DNA from: CBDESN01 sp965242495
GTDB lineage: Bacteria > Pseudomonadota > Alphaproteobacteria > MPNO01
DNA length: 64,000 nt
Assembly: GCA_965242495.1 (NCBI GenBank)
Contig: OZ251446.1
Span: 3,038,001-3,102,000 of the forward strand
Reading direction: 5' to 3'
In this document: piece after piece, positions 53,006-60,509 of the stretch
Numbering within the stretch: position 1 is the stretch's first letter
Layout: each line of letters opens with the position of its first letter
The notes under the pieces: generated by a model
Databases searched by the model: none
What the model was told of the DNA's origin: nothing
The model's input: the letters and a program-made list of their open reading frames with translations, nothing else
Position numbers and translations under genes: made by a program

Positions 53006-53724
53006 CGGTCGTCGTCGCGCCGCGCGCTCTCCGGCGGATGGGCGCGCGGCCGCGCCTCCTGCATACGCGCGCCGCGGACCAGGAAGTAGATGGTTTCGGC
53101 GATGTTGGTCACGTGGTCGCCGATGCGCTCGATATGCTTGGCGATGAACAGGATGTGCGTCGACCGCGAGATGTTGCGCGCATCCTCCATCATGTAGGTG
53201 AGCAGCTCCCGCAACAGGCTGGTGTACATTTCGTCGACCTCGGTGTCGGCGCGCCATACGGCGATCGCCTTGTCGACGTCGCGCGTGACGTAGGCGTCGA
53301 GCACGTCCTTGATCATCTGCTGCACGAGCCGGCTCATGCGCGGGATGGCGTAGACCGGCTTGATCGGGGCCGACTCGGAGAGGGCGATCGAGCGTCGGGC
53401 CACGTTGGACGCATAGTCGGCGATGCGCTCGAGATCGCTGGAAATCTTGAACGCGGCGACGACGTTGCGCAGATCGAGCGCCATCGGCTGGCGCAACGCC
53501 AGCAGCCGCGTCGCCTGGACGTCGATCTCCTCGTTCAGGTCGTCGACCTTGTCGTCGTCGTCGATGACGGATTCGGCGAGCGCCGGGTCGCGCTCGACCA
53601 GGGCCGCGATCGCGCGCTCGATCTGGACTTCGGTGAGGCCGCCCATCTGGACGATGGTGTCGTTCAGATGCCGCAATTCGTCGTCGTAGGACTTGACGAT
53701 GTGCTGTTGCCTGGTCGGTTCCAT
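53002..53724 (-). CDS. phoU: Phosphate transport system regulator PhoU
   Basis: 240 residues, all helices, with the two PhoU repeats: MGGLTEVQIERAIAALVERD and LRNVVAAFKISSDLERIADY in the first, and the similar ARNISRSTHILFIAKHIERI in the second. The conserved metal-binding E/DxxxD patterns are present. It links PstSCAB to the PhoR kinase to keep the Pho regulon off when phosphate is plentiful. It is last in the pst cluster, 27 bases after pstB. The C-terminus is short and Arg-rich. Confidence 0.95.
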   Translation of the reverse strand: MEPTRQQHIVKSYDDELRHLNDTIVQMGGLTEVQIERAIAALVERDPALAESVIDDDDKVDDLNEEIDVQATRLLALRQPMALDLRNVVAAFKISSDLERIADYASNVARRSIALSESAPIKPVYAIPRMSRLVQQMIKDVLDAYVTRDVDKAIAVWRADTEVDEMYTSLLRELLTYMMEDARNISRSTHILFIAKHIERIGDHVTNIAETIYFLVRGARMQEARPRAHPPESARRDDDR

Positions 53725-53751
53725 GACGTTCTGAATCTCGGCGTCGGGGGA

Positions 53752-54615
53752 TCAGCCGTAACGGCCGGTGATGTAGCCCTGGGTGCGTTCGTCGACGGGC
53801 GCGGTGAAGATCGTCCCGGTCTCGCCGTACTCCACCAGTTCGCCCAGATGGAAGAAGGCGGTGCGCTGCGAGACCCGCGCCGCCTGCTGCATGTTGTGGG
53901 TGACGATGACGATGGTGAAATTCTCGCGCAGGTCGTCGATCAGCTCCTCGACATGCGCGGTGGCGATCGGGTCGAGGGCCGAACACGGCTCGTCCATCAG
54001 AATGACCTCGGGGCTGATGGCGATGGCGCGGGCGATGCACAACCGTTGTTGCTGGCCGCCCGACAGCCCGGTTCCCGGCTCGCGCAGCCGGTCGCTGACC
54101 TCGCGGTAGAGGCCCGCCCGTTCGAGGCTGGTGACGACGATCTCGTCGAGCGCGTCGCGGTCGGCGGCCAGGCCGTGGATGCGCGGGCCGTAGGCGACGT
54201 TGTCGTAGATCGACTTCGGAAACGGGTTGGGCTTCTGGAACACCATGCCGATCCGGGTTCTCAGCGCCACCTCGTCGATGTCGGGGTGGTAGATGTCCTC
54301 GCCGTCGAGGGTCACGACGCCTTTGACGACGCAGCCCTCGATGATGTCGTTCATCCGGTTGAGGCAGCGGAGGAAGGTCGACTTGCCGCAACCCGACGGG
54401 CCGATCAACGCCGTCACCTGCTGTTCGGGAATGGCGATGCCGACGGCGTACAGCGCCTGCTTGTCGCCGTAGAACACGTCGAGCGACCGGGTGGCCATCT
54501 TGGGCGCGGTCCGGGCCGCCGGCGGGATGTCGCGCGCATCGGGCATGGGCGCCGGCATCGTAGCCGAAGCGGCCGCCGGGCGCGCGATCCGGGCGATCGG
54601 GTCCATCGGGTCCAT
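53752..54615 (-). CDS. pstB: Phosphate ABC transporter ATP-binding protein PstB
   Basis: 287 residues. Walker A GPSGCGKST, signature LSGGQQQR, Walker B VILMDEPCSALD and the H-loop TH are complete. It is about 30 residues longer than typical PstB because of an Ala/Pro/Met-rich N-terminus (MDPMDPIARIARPAAAS). A shorter start at an internal Met (PKMATRSLDVFYG) is therefore possible. Confidence 0.95.
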   Translation of the reverse strand: MDPMDPIARIARPAAASATMPAPMPDARDIPPAARTAPKMATRSLDVFYGDKQALYAVGIAIPEQQVTALIGPSGCGKSTFLRCLNRMNDIIEGCVVKGVVTLDGEDIYHPDIDEVALRTRIGMVFQKPNPFPKSIYDNVAYGPRIHGLAADRDALDEIVVTSLERAGLYREVSDRLREPGTGLSGGQQQRLCIARAIAISPEVILMDEPCSALDPIATAHVEELIDDLRENFTIVIVTHNMQQAARVSQRTAFFHLGELVEYGETGTIFTAPVDERTQGYITGRYG

Positions 54616-54643
54616 CGGCGGACGGTCTCCCCCGTCGCGCGCG

Positions 54644-55942
54644 CTACCAGCGGCGCTCGAACCGCTTGCGCATCAGCACCGCCAGCAGGTTCATGGCGAT
54701 CAGGAAGGCGAGCAGCACCATGGTCGCGGCCGCGGTCCGTTCGACGAAGGCCCGTTCCGGCGCATCCGCCCAGATGAAGATCTGCACCGGCAGCGCGGTC
54801 GCGGGTTCCGTGACGTCGGCCGGGACGTCGACGATGAACGCCACCATCCCGATCATCAGCAGCGGCGCGGTCTCGCCCAGCGCGCGGGCGAGACCGATGA
54901 TCGTGCCGGTGAGTATCCCCGGCATCGCCAGCGGCAGCACGTGGTGCATCACCACCTGGACGCGCGACGCGCCCACCGCCAGCGCGCCTTCGCGGATCGA
55001 CGGCGGCACCGCCTTCAGCGTGCCGCGGCCGGCGATGATGATGGTCGGCAGCGTCATCAGCGCCAGCACCATGCCGCCGACCACCGGCGCCGACCGGGGC
55101 AGCGCGAAGAAGTTCAGGAACACGGCGAGCCCCAGCAGCCCGAAGACGATCGACGGGACCGCCGCCAGATTGTTGATGTTGATCTCGATCAGATCGGTCC
55201 AGCGGTTCTTGGGCGCGAACTCCTCCAGATAGACCGCCGTCGCCACGCCGAGCGGAAACGACAGGGCGATGGTGATGAGCATGGTGAGCAGCGAACCCAC
55301 CACCGCGCCCCAGATGCCGGCGAGTTCGGGCTCGCGCGAATCCCCGGCGACGAAGAAGCGCGCGTTGAACCGGAGATCGACCGCCCCGGCGGCGGTCAAG
55401 GCGTCCAGCCAGGCGAGCTGCCGGTCGTCGATCCGCCGCTCGCTCTCGGGCAGGTCGCGCCGTATCGCGCCCTTGACCAGCTGGTCCACGTCGTCGTCGG
55501 CGACCAGCCAGAGACGCTGCCGCGCGCCGATCAGGGAGGCGTCGGCGAGCACCATCCGGCGCAGCTCGTGCCCGGCCCCCGAACTGACCAGCTTGGCGAG
55601 GGCGCGGCGGTCGCTTCGCGTCCGCGCCTCGGGGAACCGTTCGTAGAGGGCGGCCCGGACCAGGGCGGCGTAGTCGGCTTCGCGCAGGGCGTTCGCGTCG
55701 CGGCGCCCCCCCGGGTCGATCACGGCCTCGGCGAAGTCGATCTCGACGGCGATATGCGTCTGCCAGAAGGCCGAGGCGCCCTTGGCGACGATGCTCCCCA
55801 GCAGCCAGCACAGAGCGGCCACGGCAAGGAGGATCGAGACCACGCCGCAGGCGCGGAAGCGGCGCTCCGCGGCATGGCGACGGCGGCGGCGCCGCAGCGC
55901 CGGATCCGCGCCCGTCGCCGGCGTTGCGGTGCGCTCAGTCAT
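54644..55942 (-). CDS. pstA: Phosphate ABC transporter permease PstA
   Basis: 432 residues. After the first membrane helix comes an insert of roughly 180 residues (about 65-170) of the DUF3333 type usual in alphaproteobacteria. The permease core (GSLLTMLITIALSFPLGVAT, then EEFAPKN and EGALAVGASRVQVVMHHVLP) follows. The EAA-type loop that contacts PstB is intact. It overlaps pstC by eight bases. Confidence 0.95.
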   Translation of the reverse strand: MTERTATPATGADPALRRRRRRHAAERRFRACGVVSILLAVAALCWLLGSIVAKGASAFWQTHIAVEIDFAEAVIDPGGRRDANALREADYAALVRAALYERFPEARTRSDRRALAKLVSSGAGHELRRMVLADASLIGARQRLWLVADDDVDQLVKGAIRRDLPESERRIDDRQLAWLDALTAAGAVDLRFNARFFVAGDSREPELAGIWGAVVGSLLTMLITIALSFPLGVATAVYLEEFAPKNRWTDLIEININNLAAVPSIVFGLLGLAVFLNFFALPRSAPVVGGMVLALMTLPTIIIAGRGTLKAVPPSIREGALAVGASRVQVVMHHVLPLAMPGILTGTIIGLARALGETAPLLMIGMVAFIVDVPADVTEPATALPVQIFIWADAPERAFVERTAAATMVLLAFLIAMNLLAVLMRKRFERRW

Positions 55943-57314
55943 ATTTTTCCCGGTATTTGCGGACCACGTGCAGCGCGATGACGTTGAGGGCCAGGGTAGC
56001 GAAGAACAGCAGCAGGCCGAGGGCGAAGGCGGCCAGCGTCTTGGCGCTGTCGAACTCCTGATCGCCGATCAGAAGGGTCACGATCTGCACGGTGACGGTG
56101 GTCACCGCCTCGAACGGGTTGGCGGTGAGTCTGGCGGCGAGACCCGCGGCCATCACGACGATCATCGTTTCGCCGATCGCCCGGCTGACCGCGAGCAGCA
56201 CGCCGCCGACGATGCCGGGAAGCGCGGCGGGCAGCACCACCAGCTTGACGGTCTCGGATTTGGTGGCGCCCATGGCGTAGGAGCCTTCGCGCAGGCTCCG
56301 GGGCACGGCGTTGATCACGTCGTCCGACAGCGACGAGACGAAGGGGATGATCATGATGCCCATCACGCAGCCGGCGGCGAGCGCGCTTTCGGACGCCACG
56401 TCGAGCCCGACCGAGGCGCCCAGATCGCGGATGACCGGCGCCACGGTGATGGCGGCGAAGAAGCCGTAGACCACGGTCGGAATCCCGGCCAGCACTTCGA
56501 GGGTGGGCTTGACGGCGTCGCGCAGCCGGGGCGGCGCGTATTCCGACATGTAGACCGCGGCGAGGAGGCCGATCGGCGCCGCGATCAGCATCGCGATCAG
56601 CGTGATCAGCAGCGTCCCGGCGAACAGCGGCGCGGCGCCGAAGCTGCCCGAACTCCCGACCTGGTCGTCGCGCAGCGCGGTCTGCGGACTCCAGGTCAGC
56701 CCGAACAGGAATTCGTCGATCGGGATCAGATGGAAGAAGCGGATCGCCTCGAACAGCAGCGACAGCACGATCCCGACGGTGGTGAAGACGGCGATCGTCG
56801 AACAGGCGATCAGAAAGACGTCGATCGCCCGTTCGACCCGGATGCGGGCGCGGAGGTCGGCGGCGATGCGCCGCCGGCCGAGGACGATGCCCGAGACCGC
56901 GGCGGCGAGGGCCAGCGTCGCCATGGCGGCGAAGCCGATCCGGTCGATGCGCGTGAGCCGGTCGGCCGCGGCCCGCAGCGCCGGGTCGACGTCGCCGCTG
57001 ACGGCGTCGCCGCCGGCGAGGTTCTTCACGTCGTTGATCAGCAACCCCAGCCGTTCGGGCGGCAGCCCGCGCAGCGCGTCGGGGAGGCTCGCGACGACGA
57101 TCCCCTCGGTCACGGTCGGCGCCAGGACGAGCCAGACGACGAGCACCGCGAAACTCGGCGCCCCGCACCACAGCGCCACGTAGACGCCGTGATAGGCGGG
57201 CAGCGAATGCGGCCGGGCCGGGAAGGCGCCGGCGGCGTCGACCGCCCGCCGCCGGCCCAGATAGAAGCCCGAGGCGGCGAGGAGCAGAAGGACGGTCACG
57301 ATCGCGAGCGACAT
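55935..57314 (-). CDS. pstC: Phosphate ABC transporter permease PstC
   Basis: 459 residues. The core has AAPLFAGTLLITLIAMLIAA, MSEYAPPRLRDAVKPTLEVL and the EAA-like EGSYAMGATKSETVKLVVLP. The N-terminal 170 residues add extra membrane helices, as in other alphaproteobacterial PstC proteins. I chose ATG 57314 (MSLAIVTVLL) because it starts in a hydrophobic segment; the upstream extension is unlike the family. Confidence 0.95.
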   Translation of the reverse strand: MSLAIVTVLLLLAASGFYLGRRRAVDAAGAFPARPHSLPAYHGVYVALWCGAPSFAVLVVWLVLAPTVTEGIVVASLPDALRGLPPERLGLLINDVKNLAGGDAVSGDVDPALRAAADRLTRIDRIGFAAMATLALAAAVSGIVLGRRRIAADLRARIRVERAIDVFLIACSTIAVFTTVGIVLSLLFEAIRFFHLIPIDEFLFGLTWSPQTALRDDQVGSSGSFGAAPLFAGTLLITLIAMLIAAPIGLLAAVYMSEYAPPRLRDAVKPTLEVLAGIPTVVYGFFAAITVAPVIRDLGASVGLDVASESALAAGCVMGIMIIPFVSSLSDDVINAVPRSLREGSYAMGATKSETVKLVVLPAALPGIVGGVLLAVSRAIGETMIVVMAAGLAARLTANPFEAVTTVTVQIVTLLIGDQEFDSAKTLAAFALGLLLFFATLALNVIALHVVRKYREKYD

Positions 57315-57359
57315 CCGGATTGTCTCGACCTGATTGCGCCGCGCGCCGCGGCGAAGGGA

Positions 57360-57391
57360 GCGCGGCGGCCGCGGGAGGACCGCCGCCGCGC
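57360..57391 (-). terminator. Strong hairpin between pstS and pstC
   Basis: A nine-base GCGCGGCGG / CCGCCGCGC stem with a 14-base loop. No T-run follows, so it may be a processing or attenuation site that keeps pstS mRNA above pstCAB, a common arrangement in pst operons. Confidence 0.45.
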
Positions 57392-57406
57392 CGGACCAAC
57401 GCCGGG

Positions 57407-58450
57407 CTACATCGTCAGCGGGGTGAGCCCGCGGCCCGCCTTGCGCCACTTCTCGCGCTCCGCCGCCGGCATCGGGATCAGGCCCTTGTCGGTCAGATAC
57501 CCCTCGTCGCCCCAGGCCTTGGCGCTGGTGAACTCGCGCACGTAGCCCTCGATGCCCGGGATCACGCCGACATGCGCGTTCTTGACGTAGAAATACATCG
57601 ACCGCGACACCGGGTAGGCGCCCTCGGCGATGCTCTCGAAGCTGGGCGCGACGCCTTTGATCACGCTGCCCTGGATCCTGTCCTGGTTCTGGTCGAGGAA
57701 GCTGAAGCCGAAGACGCCGAAGGCCTTGGGGTTGGCGGTCAGCTTCTGGATGATCAGCACGTCGTTCTCGCCGGCCTCGACGAAGGCGCCGTCCTCGCGG
57801 ATGCCGTGGCAGATCGCCTTGTAGCGCTTCTTGTCGGTCTTCTTCAGCGCGTTGATGGCGGGGAAGGTCTTGCAGCCGCCCTCCATCGCGAGTTCGACGA
57901 ACGCATCGCGCGTGCCCGAGGTGGGCGGCGGGCCGAGCACCTCGATCGCCCGGTTCGGGAGCGACGGGTCGACGTCGCTCCAGCGCTTCGCCGGGTTGTC
58001 GATCAGCCTGGCGCCGGCGTCGTCGGCGGGCGTCGACTTGGCGAGGGCGAGCCAGAGCTGCCGCAGCGACAGCGTCATCCGCTCGGCGGCCTTCGAGTTG
58101 GCGACGACGATGCCGTCGAAGCCGATCTTCACCTCGGTGACCTGCTTGACGCCGTTCCCGTCGCAGCGCGCGACCTCGGACGCCTTGATGCGCCGCGAGG
58201 CGTTGGCGACGTCGGGGTGGCCCACGCCGACGCCGGCGCAGAACAGCTTGAGGCCGCCGCCCGAGCCGGTGCTTTCGACCACCGGCGTCTTGAACCGGGA
58301 GCTCTTGCCGAACCGCTCGGCGACCGCGGTGGAGAAGGGAAACACGGTCGATGAGCCGACGATGTGGATTCGGTCGCGCGCCTGCGCCGAGACCGCGAGG
58401 GCCACGGCCGCCGCCGCGGCCAGCGGGACGATCCGGATACGTGACATCAT
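57407..58450 (-). CDS. pstS: Phosphate ABC transporter substrate-binding protein PstS
   Basis: 347 residues. An N-terminal signal peptide (about 1-24, VPLAAAAAVALAVSAQA) is followed by IHIVGSSTVFPFSTAVAERF with the phosphate-binding Ser/Thr residues, and PTSGTRDAF, which holds another ligand set. It captures phosphate in the periplasm for PstCAB. Two adjacent Met codons start the frame. The Pho box lies about 140 bases upstream. Confidence 0.95.
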   Translation of the reverse strand: MMSRIRIVPLAAAAAVALAVSAQARDRIHIVGSSTVFPFSTAVAERFGKSSRFKTPVVESTGSGGGLKLFCAGVGVGHPDVANASRRIKASEVARCDGNGVKQVTEVKIGFDGIVVANSKAAERMTLSLRQLWLALAKSTPADDAGARLIDNPAKRWSDVDPSLPNRAIEVLGPPPTSGTRDAFVELAMEGGCKTFPAINALKKTDKKRYKAICHGIREDGAFVEAGENDVLIIQKLTANPKAFGVFGFSFLDQNQDRIQGSVIKGVAPSFESIAEGAYPVSRSMYFYVKNAHVGVIPGIEGYVREFTSAKAWGDEGYLTDKGLIPMPAAEREKWRKAGRGLTPLTM

Positions 58451-58590
58451 GCCTCCGTCGATTGCGTCATATGGGGAAAGACGGGCGGAAGCGCCGCGCC
58501 GGAAAGACGAAGCGTTCCGACCCCGCCGGCGGCGCGGGCCGCCGACGGGCGCAATCTCGGCCAGGATTGCGATGCGCGCATGACTCTTGC

Positions 58591-58608
58591 GTTACGGTTT
58601 CATGACAG
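58591..58608 (-). promoter_or_regulatory. Pho box upstream of pstS
   Basis: On the minus strand CTGTCAT-GAAA-CCGTAAC, close to the 7+4+7 PhoB-binding consensus. It lies between phoR and pstS, consistent with PhoB control of the pst genes. Part of it belongs to a 35-base duplication of the end of phoR. Confidence 0.65.
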
Positions 58609-58684
58609 TCGCGCCGCGGACGCATCTTTTTCGCCTTCATGTTCGCCTTCATGACGGTCGCGGCGCGGACGCATCTTTTTCGCC
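58601..58684. repeat. Direct duplication covering the phoR 3' end and half the Pho box
   Basis: 58601-58635 and 58650-58684 are 33/35 identical. The second copy encodes the last residues of PhoR (EKDASAPRPS and stop); the first lies in the pstS upstream region and supplies CTGTCATG of the Pho box. Confidence 0.85.
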
Positions 58685-60079
58685 CGGCGGCGCGCAGGGC
58701 AGCGAGACCGTGAAAACGCTGCCCACGCCAAGTTCGCTCTCGATCTCCAGCGCGCCGCGATGGCGGTTGACGATATGCTTGACGATGGCGAGGCCGAGCC
58801 CGGTGCCGCCGAGCTCGCGCGAACGCGCGGTGTCGACGCGGTAGAACCGCTCGGTCAGCCGGGGCAGGTGCTCCGCCGCGACGCCGTCGCCCCGATCGGA
58901 GATCGACGCCGCGACCGCGGGCGCTTCGTCGCCGGCGGCGCTGCGCCCGACGCCGGCCTTGCGGCGCATCCGGATGCGCACCGGCGAATCCTCCCGCCCG
59001 TACTTGATCGCGTTGTCGATCAGGTTCCGGAACAGCTGCGCGAGTTCGACCCGTTCGCCGGCGACGTCGGGGAGGTCCGGCGCGGCGTCGACCTCGATCC
59101 GGGCGCCGCGCTCGCTGGCCGGGAATTCGAGCGAATCGACCACCTGCCCGATCAGCTCCGGCAGGCCGACCGCGCCCGACGGGGCGGTATGCTCGTTGAG
59201 CTCGATCCGGGACAGGGACAGGAGATCCTGGACCAGCCGCGACATCCGCTCGGCCTGGGCTTCCATGATGCCGAGAAAACGCTCCTGCGCGGCGGGATCG
59301 TCGCGTCCCGGGCCCCGCAGCGTCTCGATGCTCCCGACGAGCACCGACAGCGGCGTCCGCAGCTCGTGGCTCGCACTGGCGACGAAATCGACCCGCGTCC
59401 GTTCGGCGCGCCGGATCGCGGTCATGTCGTAGAGCGCGAGCACCACGACCGTTCCGTCCTCGGCCGCGTCGGCCAGCCGCGCGATGCGCGCCCCGAACGT
59501 CCGGGCGACCGGGGCGAAGAGCGAGAACTCGACCTCCTCGCTGCCGCCCTGAGCCGTGATCCGGTCGGCGACTTCGAGGACCTCGGGGTTGCGCACCAGC
59601 ACCGACAGGTCGCGGCCCGCGATGTCCTCGGTCCCGACCAGCTCCCGCGCGCGCGCCGTGGCGCGGACGACGCGGCGCCGCGAGTCGAGCATGATCAGCG
59701 GGTCGGGCAGGCTGTCGAGGATCGAATCGGCGGAGGTGGCCAGCCGCTCGAAACCGCGCCGCCGCCGGTCGAGCGACTGCCCGAGGCGCGCGATCGACGC
59801 TTCGAGCTCGGGCGCCGCGCGCGGGTGGCGGAGCCGCGGCCGGGCCGCCGCCCCGTCGTCCCGCAGAGCGTCCGCATAGGCGCCGAGATCGAGAATGTCG
59901 GCGAGATGCCGCCGCACCGGCCAGGCCGCGGCCAGCACGCAGGCCAGGGCGCCGAGGACGGCCGCGAACGGGTCGAGCCGGCCGGCCGCGGCCAGCACGG
60001 CCAGCACCGCGACCGCCGGCAGCGATACCGGGGCGAGCGCGCGGACGAGGGCGGGCCTGGATACGGTCTGGCGCAGCAT
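58649..60079 (-). CDS. phoR: Phosphate regulon sensor histidine kinase PhoR
   Basis: 476 residues. Two N-terminal membrane helices (about 14-52) are followed by a PAS domain (ILDSLPDPLIMLDSRRRV), the H-box SHELRTP with H238, N-box NLIDNAIKYG, and ATP-lid DRGDGV and GTGLGLAIVKHIVNRH. The position ahead of pstS supports PhoR. Its partner phoB is not in the window, whereas phoB commonly sits at the end or start of this cluster. The gene may be transcribed from the promoter at 60402-60430. Confidence 0.9.
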   Translation of the reverse strand: MLRQTVSRPALVRALAPVSLPAVAVLAVLAAAGRLDPFAAVLGALACVLAAAWPVRRHLADILDLGAYADALRDDGAAARPRLRHPRAAPELEASIARLGQSLDRRRRGFERLATSADSILDSLPDPLIMLDSRRRVVRATARARELVGTEDIAGRDLSVLVRNPEVLEVADRITAQGGSEEVEFSLFAPVARTFGARIARLADAAEDGTVVVLALYDMTAIRRAERTRVDFVASASHELRTPLSVLVGSIETLRGPGRDDPAAQERFLGIMEAQAERMSRLVQDLLSLSRIELNEHTAPSGAVGLPELIGQVVDSLEFPASERGARIEVDAAPDLPDVAGERVELAQLFRNLIDNAIKYGREDSPVRIRMRRKAGVGRSAAGDEAPAVAASISDRGDGVAAEHLPRLTERFYRVDTARSRELGGTGLGLAIVKHIVNRHRGALEIESELGVGSVFTVSLPCAPPGEKDASAPRPS

Positions 60080-60174
60080 CGCTCGGGCGGATCCTCGGCG
60101 GCGTCGCGGTCACGGAAAGCGGCGTGCGGCGGCGCATGAGCGACGAAAATCGCCCCGCCGGCGGAAAAAATTTT

Positions 60175-60401
60175 CGATTCTGTTGTAGATCAACAGGTTA
60201 CGCGGAAAAAACACGAAAAAAGCAGGGCGAAAACGGGCCAAAAGCAGGGCGAAAGCAGGGGAAAAGCAGAGAGAATTCACCGTCCGAAACCTCCTGACGT
60301 TGCGCGACGTTGCGTCGCGCGGCCCCCGTCTCCTCCCCGCCTCGATGCGGCCGGCGGGTTCGGGGGGGAGGGGGCTCCGATCTCATGCTTCGATCGTGGG
60401 G
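60175..60401 (-). other. Repeated element B: candidate small RNA, leader or small ORF
   Basis: Reverse-strand relative of the element at 8622-8820. It has the CCTGCTTT-type iterations, CGCGTAACC and a terminal hairpin CTGTTG-ATCTA-CAACAG (60180-60196). Relative to copy A the stem shows one compensatory C-G to T-A change. This copy also has a 62-codon ORF (60198-60386, ATG nine bases after the expected start of RNA) whose last 26 residues resemble copy A (CFRPAFGPFSPCFFRVFSA). It ends about 95 bases before phoR and may be the phoR leader. I see nothing else in 60080-60509 except the promoter and the mutS start region. Confidence 0.45.
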
Positions 60402-60430
60402 AATATATCACCGCCGCCTCCGAAAGTCAA
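60402..60430 (-). promoter_or_regulatory. Sigma70-type promoter of repeated element B
   Basis: On the minus strand TTGACT (60425-60430), a 17-base spacer and TATATT (60402-60407). The bases after the -10 box (CCCCACGATCG) match those of the element A promoter at all but two positions. Confidence 0.7.
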
Positions 60431-60509
60431 GAACAAAATGAAAACAATTTGAGCGACGGCGGCCCGCGGGAATCTGGCCCGCGCGCGCCGCCCCGTGTAG
60501 GCTCGGGCC

